Below the pieces are notes generated by a model. That model worked only from the letters and a program-made list of their open reading frames with translations. It made no database searches and was not told where the DNA came from. The translations under genes were made by a program, and so were the position numbers. Source: JBMSHD01 sp049416425 (GTDB lineage Bacteria; Pseudomonadota; Gammaproteobacteria; Francisellales; Francisellaceae). From it: a stretch of 39,918 bases of DNA. The stretch lies in NCBI GenBank assembly GCA_049416425.1, contig JBMSHD010000004.1, positions 1 through 39,918 on the forward strand, given 5' to 3'. Below, piece by piece: positions 24,447 through 32,842 of the stretch; within the stretch, counting starts at the first letter, position 1; each line of letters begins with the position of its first letter.

Positions 24447-26210
24447 ATGTCAGACTCACCGAGTGCTAAAGAGCATAATACTTATAAATTATATCGTCGT
24501 CTATTGTGGGAGGTCAGAAGTTTATGGCCGCTTCTGTTAATTTCGGTGTTGGGCAGTATCGTTTATTCAGCTTGTGACAGCATTTCCATGTATTTGTTAA
24601 AGCCGCTGCTAAACAAGGGATTTACACCTAGTGGTGGAGACTTTTTACGCCATATCGCTTTGCTTCTTTTAGGGTTATTTCTCTTAAGAGGCATCGGCTC
24701 CTATCTGTCTTCCTATTTCATGGGTAAATTGGGCGCCAACGTGGTATACAATTTTAGAAATCGGTTGTTTGGACGTTTTTTAAACCTGCCGGTTGAATAT
24801 TATGATCAGACCTCTTCTGGTAAACTTCTGTCCAAACTTCTCTATAATGTCGATCAGGTCACCTCGGCCACAGGTTCGGCTATCATCACGGTGGTTCAAG
24901 ATGGTAGTTTTGTCATCGGTCTTATTGTTGTGATGATCGTCACCAGCTGGCAGCTGTCAATCACCATTGTTTTTGTGGCACCGGTGCTGGCAATTTTTAT
25001 CAGCTTTATCAGCAGACGGTTTCGCCACTACAGTCGCAATACCCAATCAGCCATGAGTGATGTGACTCATGTGGCCGAGGAGACGCTGGTCAACTACAAG
25101 GAAATCCGCGTTTTTGGTGGTCAGGACTATCAACGTCAGAAATTTGATAAGTCTTTGCGCTATACCTACAATCAGCAGTTAAAAACGATGAAACTCGACG
25201 GGTTGTCATCACCATTGATCCAGTTTATCGGTGCTATCGTGCTGGCGGTAATCCTGTTTATTGTGGCGAGCTTTGGTCTCAAAGAAGGAGGCTGGCTTGA
25301 TGCCGGTGGATTCGTGGCTTTTTTCGCCTCGATGATGGCGATTTTAAAGCCGATTAAAAACCTGACCAGGGTTAATGCCACGATTCAAAAGGCCATCGCT
25401 GCCACCGAAGATATCTTTGATATTATCGATCATGAACAGGAGATTGACACGGGAGAGAAAACCATTGTCCGAGCCAAAGGAGACGTCCGCTTTGAGGATG
25501 TCAGCTTTCGCTATCGTGGTACCAAAGAAGATGCCTTATCTCATATCAATCTCACTATTGACTGTGGCAAAATGATTGCACTGGTTGGGCGTTCCGGTGG
25601 TGGCAAGTCAACCATGGTCAACCTTTTGGCGCGTTTCTATAAGCCGACAGATGGCAAGATTTTACTCGATAATATCGATATCGCCGAGCTTACACTTCAA
25701 AACCTTCGTGCCCAGATCTCTTTGGTTTCACAGCACGTTAATCTGTTTGATGACAGTATCTTTCACAACATTGCCTATGGAAAGGAAGGTCAATGCGCTT
25801 TGGAGGAAGTCATCGCCGCGGCGAAAGCGGCGAATGCCTGGGAATTTATTGAAAACCTGCCAGATGGGCTTGATACGCTTGTGGGGCAGAATGGTTTCAA
25901 CCTGTCAGGAGGGCAGCGTCAGCGCATTGCCATCGCCAGAGCCATATTGAAAGATGCACCGGTATTAATACTCGATGAGGCCACAAGTGCACTGGATAAT
26001 GAATCGGAGCGTCTGGTTCAGCAGGCCTTAAATCGCCTGATGAAGAATCGAACCACATTTGTGGTGGCTCATCGTTTAAGCACCATTGAGCATGCCGATT
26101 TGATCGTGGTGATGAATCACGGCGTCATCGAAGAGACCGGTACCCATGACAGCCTGCTGGCCAAAAATGGCTTGTATGCGCAGCTGTATCAACAGTCCTT
26201 TGCCGAGTAA
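24447..26210 (+). CDS. msbA: Lipid A export ABC transporter, ATP-binding/permease
   Basis: MsbA flips core-lipid A across the inner membrane. The 587-residue half-transporter has a six-helix ABC transmembrane domain (about 25-325, with NLPVEYYDQTSSGKLLSKL, the typical coupling segment) and a C-terminal ATPase: Walker A GRSGGGKST, Q-loop SLVSQHVNLFDD, signature LSGGQRQR, Walker B VLILDEAT, and the switch His in AHRLST. The length and start fit the family. The ATG has no obvious ribosome binding site. lpxK starts 3 nt after the stop, the conserved msbA-lpxK lipid A pair. Confidence 0.96.
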   Translation: MSDSPSAKEHNTYKLYRRLLWEVRSLWPLLLISVLGSIVYSACDSISMYLLKPLLNKGFTPSGGDFLRHIALLLLGLFLLRGIGSYLSSYFMGKLGANVVYNFRNRLFGRFLNLPVEYYDQTSSGKLLSKLLYNVDQVTSATGSAIITVVQDGSFVIGLIVVMIVTSWQLSITIVFVAPVLAIFISFISRRFRHYSRNTQSAMSDVTHVAEETLVNYKEIRVFGGQDYQRQKFDKSLRYTYNQQLKTMKLDGLSSPLIQFIGAIVLAVILFIVASFGLKEGGWLDAGGFVAFFASMMAILKPIKNLTRVNATIQKAIAATEDIFDIIDHEQEIDTGEKTIVRAKGDVRFEDVSFRYRGTKEDALSHINLTIDCGKMIALVGRSGGGKSTMVNLLARFYKPTDGKILLDNIDIAELTLQNLRAQISLVSQHVNLFDDSIFHNIAYGKEGQCALEEVIAAAKAANAWEFIENLPDGLDTLVGQNGFNLSGGQRQRIAIARAILKDAPVLILDEATSALDNESERLVQQALNRLMKNRTTFVVAHRLSTIEHADLIVVMNHGVIEETGTHDSLLAKNGLYAQLYQQSFAE

Positions 26211-26213
26211 ATC

Positions 26214-27227
26214 ATGCGCTGGATTGAGAAGCATTGGTATCGATCTGGAAAAAGCTGCTTGGCTCGGCTTTTGTGGCCGACGGCGTTGACCTTTCAGTTT
26301 AGTTCACGGCTGCGTCGTTACTTTTTGACACAGAAAGCCCATAAAAGTGCTCTGCCGGTTATCGTTATCGGCAATATCAGTGTCGGTGGAACCGGGAAGA
26401 CGCCGGTGGTAGAAGCGCTTTATCGCTGGTTGAGAAAAAGAGGATTTCATCCTGCTATTATCAGTAGAGGTTATGGTGGTGTGAGTCACTACCCGCATTT
26501 GATCGATGATAGAACGACGCCTTTGCAATGTGGCGATGAGCCTTATATGCTCTATCACAGTCTTGAGCAGGCGAGCATAGTTATCGATTCTAAGCGTAGC
26601 CGATCCGTAGATTATATCGAAAAACAGCTTTCTCAGGTGGACATCATCATCAGCGATGATGGTCTGCAGCATTATAAGCTGGCGCGCGACTATGAGATCG
26701 TTGTGGTTGATGGTCAGCGCGGTTTTGGCAATGGTCTGTGCCTGCCGGCAGGACCTTTGAGAGAATCGGTATCGCGCCTAAACACCGTCAATGCCATTAT
26801 CGTCAATGGCAATCGTGAGTTCAAGATCGCCGATAACGATAAGTCTTACTCAATGCGACTTGCTCCGGTCTGTTTTGTTCGCCTGATGGATGGGCAATGT
26901 CTCGGACTTCATGAATTCAAAGATAAAAGGGTGAATGCCATCGCCGGTATTGGCAATCCCCGGCGTTTTTTTGAGACCTTGGAAGATCTCAGCTTGTCGG
27001 TGACGGGTTTTCCTTTTGCCGATCATTTCCACTATCGATGGGAAGATCTCAGGGATTACGATGAAAAAATACCGTTGATCATGACCGAAAAGGATGCGGT
27101 GAAGTGTCAGGGTTTTGCCAAAGCAAACTGGTATTATCTGAAGATTGAAGCGGAAATTGAATCGAGCTTTTATCAAGCATTTGAAAGTTGGTTCATCAGC
27201 CAGCAAAATAATGAAAAACGTTTTTAG
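26214..27227 (+). CDS. lpxK: Tetraacyldisaccharide 4'-kinase
   Basis: LpxK phosphorylates the 4' position of the tetraacyldisaccharide precursor to give lipid IVA, on the inner face of the cytoplasmic membrane. The 337-residue protein has the family P-loop GNISVGGTGKTP at about 53-64, an N-terminal amphipathic segment, ISRGYGG, CGDEPYML, IISDDGLQHYKLARD (the catalytic D-D-G-L-Q-H motif) and MTEKDAVKC. The gene is 3 nt downstream of msbA. A GGAGAAG ribosome binding site after its stop leads into a dinF remnant, showing that the operon once continued. Confidence 0.96.
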   Translation: MRWIEKHWYRSGKSCLARLLWPTALTFQFSSRLRRYFLTQKAHKSALPVIVIGNISVGGTGKTPVVEALYRWLRKRGFHPAIISRGYGGVSHYPHLIDDRTTPLQCGDEPYMLYHSLEQASIVIDSKRSRSVDYIEKQLSQVDIIISDDGLQHYKLARDYEIVVVDGQRGFGNGLCLPAGPLRESVSRLNTVNAIIVNGNREFKIADNDKSYSMRLAPVCFVRLMDGQCLGLHEFKDKRVNAIAGIGNPRRFFETLEDLSLSVTGFPFADHFHYRWEDLRDYDEKIPLIMTEKDAVKCQGFAKANWYYLKIEAEIESSFYQAFESWFISQQNNEKRF

Positions 27228-27241
27228 CTGGAGAAGTAAAT

Positions 27242-27337
27242 TTGCATAAACGTATTCTTGCCATTTCTGTGCCGCTTATTCTGTCCAATATCAGCGTGCC
27301 TTTATCCGGGCTTATTAAACCATGTGTGCGGCTTTAG
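27242..27337 (+). pseudogene. Remnant of a DinF-type MATE efflux gene (first 31 codons)
   Basis: GGAGAAG (27230-27236) is followed 5 nt later by TTG and a 31-codon frame reading LHKRILAISVPLILSNISVP then LSGLIKPCVRL and a stop. The segment is the classic N-terminus of DinF/MATE exporters (L-A-x-P-x-x-x-S-N-I-(S/T)-V-P-L-x-G-L-(V/I)-D). The match stops abruptly after GLI, where helix 1 should run into DTAVIGHL. The frame ends inside the last codons of the convergent nagZ. The rest of a gene of about 1.3 kb is absent, so this looks like a deletion scar. Confidence 0.6.
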
Positions 27338-28278
27338 CCTAAGCGACTGCAAAAACGCTTCCAGCGTCTGGTAAAGACAGACTCTTGGTGATAATCCGAT
27401 ACCGGTGTTGCTGCCAATACCTTATCGATCAGTTTGAAATCATTGCCTAAAAGGGCAATGTCGCCACCGGCGGCAAAAAAACGGCAACAGACAGATTCAG
27501 GATCGCTGGTGGCTGTGGCGGCAAACATCCCCAGATCATCGCTGAAGATAATCCCATCAAATTTCAATCTTTTCCTTAGAATATCAGCTATCCAGATCGG
27601 TGACTGTGAGGCGATGTTTTTAGTATCGATTTGCGGATAGAGCACATGTCCAACCATTATGGCATCGGCTTTATGCTCATGGATAAGCGAGATAAACGGC
27701 AACAGGTCATTTTCTGCTAACGATGTAAAAGGTTGATGGTCAATGGCTATTTCAAGATGAGTATCGGCAACGGTGCTGCCATGACCAGGGAAGTGCTTCA
27801 GTGTCGCCGGCATATGATAGCGATGCATGGCGTCGATATAGATTCTGGCGATACGGCAGATCTCCTTTGGATTCGCACTAAAGGCTCGTTCTTTGATGAT
27901 ACGGCTTTGTGGATGATAGCAATCGACAACCGGAGCAAAGCTTATGTCTAGACCGTGTTTTTTTAAATCTAAAACCAGCGTTTTGGCATGCTCTGCGATA
28001 ATCTTATCCATTTTATCAGCGAGATTAAAAGGTGGCTCGAGCGGGTGAAAACCATCGGATTTAAAGCGCTGAACTCGACCGCCTTCATGATCGACGGCGA
28101 TAAGGATATCTGGACGAATGATTTTGATGGCTTTATTCAATCGTATGAGTTGAGCGCTGTTGTCAAAGTTTCTGGAAAACAGAATGATGCAGACGACAGC
28201 AGGATGGCGAATTCGTTTTTTGTCCGCCTCATTGAGCGTCGTGGACTCAATACCGATACAGAAGTGTTTGTTATGCAT
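27334..28278 (-). CDS. nagZ: Beta-N-acetylhexosaminidase NagZ (GH3)
   Basis: NagZ removes GlcNAc from GlcNAc-1,6-anhydroMurNAc peptides in cytosolic cell-wall recycling. The 314-residue protein is the single-domain bacterial GH3 form. It has AVDHEGGRVQRF (63-72), the family loop KHFPGHG at 161-167 with the catalytic His/Asp dyad (ADTH), and the nucleophile Asp in FSDDLGM at 246-251. It is slightly shorter than E. coli NagZ (341). The gene lies 11 nt after the RodZ-like gene and is probably cotranscribed with it. Its 3' end overlaps the dinF remnant by 4 bp, so its C-terminal codons lie at a deletion junction. Confidence 0.93.
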   Translation of the reverse strand: MHNKHFCIGIESTTLNEADKKRIRHPAVVCIILFSRNFDNSAQLIRLNKAIKIIRPDILIAVDHEGGRVQRFKSDGFHPLEPPFNLADKMDKIIAEHAKTLVLDLKKHGLDISFAPVVDCYHPQSRIIKERAFSANPKEICRIARIYIDAMHRYHMPATLKHFPGHGSTVADTHLEIAIDHQPFTSLAENDLLPFISLIHEHKADAIMVGHVLYPQIDTKNIASQSPIWIADILRKRLKFDGIIFSDDLGMFAATATSDPESVCCRFFAAGGDIALLGNDFKLIDKVLAATPVSDYHQESVFTRRWKRFCSRLG

Positions 28279-28289
28279 GATGGGTGGGA

Positions 28290-28820
28290 TCAGCGAGCCT
28301 GGTCTTTTTGATCGCTTGAGTTGGCCGTATCGGTCGATTTTACCGAGGCATCCGCTTGAGCTGTGGTGATTGTCGTGTCTGTTTTGCTTTGATCTGCGCC
28401 AGAAGTCTCATCGACAAGCGGAGAGCCAAGCATGACCACATTCTGTTTTTGAGCCTCTGCCTGCTGCGTCAGGTAGAAATTATAAACGCTGTAGCCCAAA
28501 GCCGCCAAAAGGATGAGAATAACAAGACGGTTGAGATAGTCAAATCCTGTCATTCTGCCACGGCGATGGTGTTTATAGTCGAGATAGTCGATATGGTTGA
28601 GCAGAGCCAGAATTTTTTTCTCCGGCATGTTCAACGCTTCAGCGTATTTGCGATAATAGCTCTTAAGTGGTGGAATGCCGATATCGAGAGCAAAGATGTC
28701 GTTACTGTCTTCAAGCATTTGTATAGTTTTGTCGCTGATGCTGAGTTGGCTGGCAATTGCCTCGGTGGTGAGCTTTTGTTTTTCGCGCATCTCAATCAGC
28801 TGTTTCTGATAGTTTTTCAT
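28290..28820 (-). CDS. Short RodZ-like membrane helix-turn-helix protein
   Basis: The 176-residue protein has a cytoplasmic RodZ-type helix-turn-helix (MREKQKLTTEAIASQLSISD at 11-30, then GIPPLKSYYRKYAEALNMP), a basic juxtamembrane patch (YKHHRRGR), one transmembrane helix at about 99-117, and a low-complexity Thr/Ser/Asp/Gln tail. RodZ anchors MreB filaments to the membrane; here the C-terminal DUF4115 domain is absent (E. coli RodZ has 337 residues). ATG 28820 is chosen because AGGA lies 5 nt upstream; a longer reading from 28886 would start in the -35 box. Its position directly before nagZ suggests a wall-related role, which is inference. Confidence 0.78.
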   Translation of the reverse strand: MKNYQKQLIEMREKQKLTTEAIASQLSISDKTIQMLEDSNDIFALDIGIPPLKSYYRKYAEALNMPEKKILALLNHIDYLDYKHHRRGRMTGFDYLNRLVILILLAALGYSVYNFYLTQQAEAQKQNVVMLGSPLVDETSGADQSKTDTTITTAQADASVKSTDTANSSDQKDQAR

Positions 28821-28857
28821 AAAATCCTGGGTTTTCAAGGCGTCGTTATTGATATCT

Positions 28858-28886
28858 AGTATAATCAGCCGGCTATGGCACGGCAA
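28858..28886 (-). promoter_or_regulatory. Putative sigma70 promoter of the RodZ-like gene and nagZ
   Basis: On the minus strand TTGCCG (28881-28886), a 17-bp spacer and TATACT (28858-28863). This is one of the best promoter matches in the window, with a start near 28851 and a leader of about 30 nt. Confidence 0.7.
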
Positions 28887-28997
28887 TATTTTTCACACTA
28901 CCTGTGTGGCTGAAGATCATGGGTGGGAGTTTATACGCCTGGTTTGTCTTTTTAGGCAGGAAAATGAATACACTTTCTATCCGTGTGACAGTGGGAT

Positions 28998-29492
28998 TCA
29001 TCTCATTATTTCAGATAACAAGTGATCAATATAATCGGTCATTGAGTTTAATACATGAAGCTCAAAGGTCATGGAATCAAGGCGATAAAAAATCACACCA
29101 GCATGTCCCAGGTGGCTTTGTGCCACGCAGGCAATCGGAAATGCCGATTCGTCAAAATTAAGCGGGCAGAAGCCATTTAAAATCGTGCTGACACCGTTAA
29201 ATTTTAAAACAGAACGAGCATTGGATACATCGACGATGGCGGTGGTGATGTCTTGCTTTATTAACGCGGATTTCATCTGCCACAGGTGGCCATAGGTTTT
29301 ATTGTCGGCATTAAAACCAACATAAAGCCATTCATCCGGTCCCAGGCACATCAAGCGACCATCATTATTTTGTGTGCTCTTGCCGACAGATCTTGGCAGT
29401 GCCAGATTTAATGTCTCGGCAATGTTGTTGCGAAATAATGTTTGATGCTGATCGCCTCGAATCGTGATTTGGCGATAGTGATTGATCCACAT
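28998..29492 (-). CDS. soxG: Sarcosine oxidase, gamma subunit
   Basis: The 164-residue product has the SoxG pattern: a short aminomethyltransferase-like fold with a CLGPDEWLYVG stretch (D-E-W-L), SNARSVLKFNG, and a C-terminal YRLDSMTFELHVLNSMTDYIDHLL. SoxG is the smallest fold-bearing subunit of heterotetrameric sarcosine oxidase and is needed for complex assembly. It is somewhat shorter than usual (about 190-210). A strong AGGAGA lies 6-7 nt before the ATG. It is the last gene of the leftward soxBDAG operon, 9 nt after soxA. Confidence 0.88.
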   Translation of the reverse strand: MWINHYRQITIRGDQHQTLFRNNIAETLNLALPRSVGKSTQNNDGRLMCLGPDEWLYVGFNADNKTYGHLWQMKSALIKQDITTAIVDVSNARSVLKFNGVSTILNGFCPLNFDESAFPIACVAQSHLGHAGVIFYRLDSMTFELHVLNSMTDYIDHLLSEIMR

Positions 29493-29501
29493 GAGTCTCT
29501 C

Positions 29502-32495
29502 CTAAATAAAACAGGCATCGACAATATCGACGGCTTGGGTTGTTTTATTGCCGATATCGGCGGCATAGATGGTTTTGTTAGGGTAATTTTTTCCGGATTT
29601 AAGTAAAGCAAGTGCAAAGCTTCTGCCTAGATTGGGACTGAAGTAGCTGGAGGTGACATGACCGATGATCTCTACAGGGGGCTCATCAACTTCAGCCTCG
29701 GCAATAAGGTTAGCTCCTTCAGGAATGACCAGATCGGGATCGTGTGTCAGCAAACCAACCAGCTGTTTTCGGTCGCCACGTTGACTGTCGCTTCGATACA
29801 GAGAGCGACAGCCGATAAAATCGCCTTTTTTCAGATTCACCACCCAACCCATGTCTAGATCAAATGGAGTGACGGTGCCATCGGTTTCCTGCCCGATAAT
29901 GATAAAGCCTTTCTCGGCACGTAAAAGGTGCATGGTCTCAGTTCCATAAGGAGTCAGCCCCAGTGGCTGGCCCAGCTGATAAATATGTTCCCATAGCACC
30001 TTGCCAAATTGCGCCGGAACATTGATTTCATAGCCGTTTTCACCACTGAAGGCAATGCCAAAAATGCGAATGGGAATCTCGAGACCTTCATGGTTCAGAT
30101 AGCCGCATTTAGCATCGAGCGCTTTTATCTGACCAGCATCGATGTCACTGTTGTTTGACAGCAGTTGAGATAAAATCGCCTGACTGTTTGGACCCGACAG
30201 GCTGATCACCGCCCATTGTTCAGTGACAGAGGTCAGATAAACGTCCAGCTCAGGCCATTCTGTCTGCAGCCATTTCTCCATCCAGGACATAACCATGGCG
30301 GCATTGCCGCTGGTGGTGGTCATATGGAAATGATGCTGATCAAATCTTGCCGTGACTCCATCATCGATGATCATACCATCCTCCCCCAGCATCACGCCAT
30401 AGCGACAACGGCCAGGTTTGAGGGTATCCCAGCGATTGGTATAGATACGATTGAGAAAAACGGCGGCGTCTTTTCCCTGAATGTCAATTTTGCCAAGGGT
30501 TGAGCCATCGAGCATGCCGGCACTTTGACGTGCAGCTTTGGACTCCCGCTGTAGCGCCTGTGCCATGGTTTCACCCTCAAAGCTTTGATAATAGCGTGGA
30601 CGCCACCAGTTGCCGACGTTTTCAAACACGGCATGATGGTTGATATGCCAGTCATGGATGACGGTGGTGCGGTTGGGGGCTAGTGCATTTATGCCTCTGT
30701 CGAAGGCGGCGATGGCGCCAAATGAAATAGGGGTAAAGGGCGGGCGATATGTGGTGGTGCCGATCTCGGCCTGTGGAAGCTGGCTGAATTTGGCGATCAA
30801 ATAAAAGAGATTAACATTACCGGACTTGCCTTGATCCGGAGCCATGCCGCAGGTGGTATAGCGCTTGACATGCTCGACATTGCAAAAACCCTCATCCATC
30901 GCTTGATGAACATCATAGATGGTGACATCACTGGCCGTATCGATAAAGCTTTGACGCATCTGTTTGACATCACTGCAGTCAACCAGGCACCAAAGATGTG
31001 CCGGGGAGGTAAAAAGAGGCTCGTCGGTTTCCAGATGCAACTGTGTCGTTGGTTTTCCTAAATTTTGAAGCAGGCGATTGCCGATGTCATTGACTTCTTT
31101 TATAACCTGACGAAAGCTTTGCGTACCGTTGATGCCACCGCAGGAAAATTGATTTTTCTCGACAGCCTCACCGGGGCGATAACTGCCGATATTCTCATCG
31201 TAGATAACTCTGCCACCGGCATGACTCCAGAGGTTGATCACGGGAATAAAACCACCGCATACAGCCAGAAGATCACAGTCGATATCATGTTGTCCTTGTG
31301 GTGTTTTAAGGGAGATGCCTTTTACCCGCGACCATCCCCTTGTGGCGGTAATAATGCTGTTTGTTTTGACATCGATATTGTGTTTCTCGGCAAGATCAAG
31401 CCAGTGTTTTTCAGGATCGGAGCGAATATCGATAATGGCATTGACTTCAATTCCTCGATTGGCAAGTTCGATAGCGCACTGATAGGCCTGATCGTTATTG
31501 GTTAGAATAACGGCTTTGCTGCCGGCCAAGACACCATATCGATTAAGGTAGTGGCGTACGGACTGGGCGAGCATAATACCGGGGCGATCATTGCCGGCAA
31601 ATAATAGTGGCCGCTCCATCTGGCCTGTGGCATGGATGACGCTTTCGGCGCGTATCTGCCATAAGGTTTGTTTTGGGTTTTTAGCCGTAGTTTTTGTTTT
31701 GACAGCATCATGTGTCTCGATAAGACCGATATAATTATTGGGATAGTGAGCAAAGGCCAGTGTTTGTGGCAGCAGGGTGATATTCGGGTGGTGTTTAAGT
31801 TCATCTATTGTTTTATCGAGCCATTGCTGTGAAGGAAGTTTATCGATAAAGACGGAAGGATCGTCATAGGATTCATTGTTAAGCGTTCCACCCCAGTCAT
31901 ACTGCTCACAGAGAATGATTTTGATGCCGGATTTCGCCAGCAGCAAAGCAGACAGAAGACCACTGAAGCCAGCTCCGATAATAAGGGTGTCACAGTAGGC
32001 GTAGCGCCTGGCATAATGATCAGGATCGATTTGCATTGGGCTCACGCCAAGCCCTGCGGTCTGGCGAATTTTTTTCTCATACCAGGGCCATAATTTTTCT
32101 GGTTTCATAAATGTCTTATAGTAGAAGCCGGCGCTTAGGAGTGGTTTGAAGGCTTGAGAGAGGGCACGAAAGTCATAGTTAACGCCTGGCCAGCAATTCT
32201 GGCTTTTTGCCTTAAGCCCTTCGTAGAGAAGAATATCGGTGGCTCTTCGATTCGGTTCGCTATAAGGGCTTTCCGGCTCCAGTTGAACAAAGGCATTGGG
32301 TTCATCGATACCGCTTGAGAAAATGCCACGCGGTCGGTGGTATTTAAAGCCTCGAGCAACAAGGTGGACACCGTTGGCAAGAAGTGCGGAAGCCAGCGTA
32401 TCTCCTTCAAAACCGCTGTATTTTTTGCCGTTGAAGACAAACTGAATTTTGTTTTTAAATGGGTGGTTATTGATGCGATAGGGTTGTGGCTCCAT
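29502..32495 (-). CDS. soxA: Sarcosine oxidase, alpha subunit
   Basis: The 997-residue alpha subunit has the full expected order: an N-terminal 2Fe-2S ferredoxin-like fold without cluster ligands (GDTLASALLANG, FKYHRPRGIFSSGIDEPNAF, about 15-75), a Rossmann domain binding NAD+ with GAGFSG at 174-179, a second nucleotide domain (ATGQMERPLLFAGNDRPGIM), and a C-terminal GcvT-like folate domain (about 600-990; GETMAQALQRESKAARQSAGMLDGS). In this enzyme class, sarcosine is oxidised in SoxB and the methylene group is passed to tetrahydrofolate in SoxA, giving glycine, 5,10-CH2-THF and H2O2. AGGAG lies about 8 nt upstream of the ATG. It sits 10 nt after soxD. Confidence 0.95.
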   Translation of the reverse strand: MEPQPYRINNHPFKNKIQFVFNGKKYSGFEGDTLASALLANGVHLVARGFKYHRPRGIFSSGIDEPNAFVQLEPESPYSEPNRRATDILLYEGLKAKSQNCWPGVNYDFRALSQAFKPLLSAGFYYKTFMKPEKLWPWYEKKIRQTAGLGVSPMQIDPDHYARRYAYCDTLIIGAGFSGLLSALLLAKSGIKIILCEQYDWGGTLNNESYDDPSVFIDKLPSQQWLDKTIDELKHHPNITLLPQTLAFAHYPNNYIGLIETHDAVKTKTTAKNPKQTLWQIRAESVIHATGQMERPLLFAGNDRPGIMLAQSVRHYLNRYGVLAGSKAVILTNNDQAYQCAIELANRGIEVNAIIDIRSDPEKHWLDLAEKHNIDVKTNSIITATRGWSRVKGISLKTPQGQHDIDCDLLAVCGGFIPVINLWSHAGGRVIYDENIGSYRPGEAVEKNQFSCGGINGTQSFRQVIKEVNDIGNRLLQNLGKPTTQLHLETDEPLFTSPAHLWCLVDCSDVKQMRQSFIDTASDVTIYDVHQAMDEGFCNVEHVKRYTTCGMAPDQGKSGNVNLFYLIAKFSQLPQAEIGTTTYRPPFTPISFGAIAAFDRGINALAPNRTTVIHDWHINHHAVFENVGNWWRPRYYQSFEGETMAQALQRESKAARQSAGMLDGSTLGKIDIQGKDAAVFLNRIYTNRWDTLKPGRCRYGVMLGEDGMIIDDGVTARFDQHHFHMTTTSGNAAMVMSWMEKWLQTEWPELDVYLTSVTEQWAVISLSGPNSQAILSQLLSNNSDIDAGQIKALDAKCGYLNHEGLEIPIRIFGIAFSGENGYEINVPAQFGKVLWEHIYQLGQPLGLTPYGTETMHLLRAEKGFIIIGQETDGTVTPFDLDMGWVVNLKKGDFIGCRSLYRSDSQRGDRKQLVGLLTHDPDLVIPEGANLIAEAEVDEPPVEIIGHVTSSYFSPNLGRSFALALLKSGKNYPNKTIYAADIGNKTTQAVDIVDACFI

Positions 32496-32505
32496 GGATT
32501 AGCTC

Positions 32506-32802
32506 CTAGATAACGACTTGACTCAATTGTCTATCGACATCGGCTTTGCCAATGGCGTAAACGTTTATGATTTTATTTGTGGTCGTGTCTCTGATAACCT
32601 TAAACCAGCGTCGGCAACCATGATCATGACACCATTGCTCTTCAAACAGGCCCTTGGGGTTGGCGTGGAAAAAAAGATACTCTCCCCAGGCTTGGTCATC
32701 AAGGTTTAAACTGTTTTTTGGGTAAGGGCGATTTGCCTGACCACCACAACTGAATTCCGTCTGATTTCTGAGGCCACACCAAGGGCATTTGATTTCAAAC
32801 AT
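32506..32802 (-). CDS. soxD: Sarcosine oxidase, delta subunit
   Basis: The 98-residue product starts MFEIKCPWCG, preceded by GGGAGAAG. A longer in-frame extension exists upstream but lies inside soxB in another frame, so I reject it. Cys6, Cys9, His59 and Cys63 (CPWC and CHDHGC) coincide with the zinc ligands known for SoxD in heterotetrameric sarcosine oxidases. The family also shows the conserved WGEYLFFHANPKG stretch. SoxD is a small structural zinc subunit contacting SoxA. Gene order soxB-soxD-soxA-soxG is the canonical one. Confidence 0.95.
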   Translation of the reverse strand: MFEIKCPWCGLRNQTEFSCGGQANRPYPKNSLNLDDQAWGEYLFFHANPKGLFEEQWCHDHGCRRWFKVIRDTTTNKIINVYAIGKADVDRQLSQVVI

Positions 32803-32842
32803 GACTTCTCCCTTTTTGTTTATGTTTAACTTGTTTTCTTGT

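Noticed and set aside
28821..28886. Longer start of the RodZ-like gene at 28886
   Set aside because: The extension overlaps a strong -35/-10 pair and lacks a ribosome binding site; ATG 28820 has AGGA 5 nt upstream.
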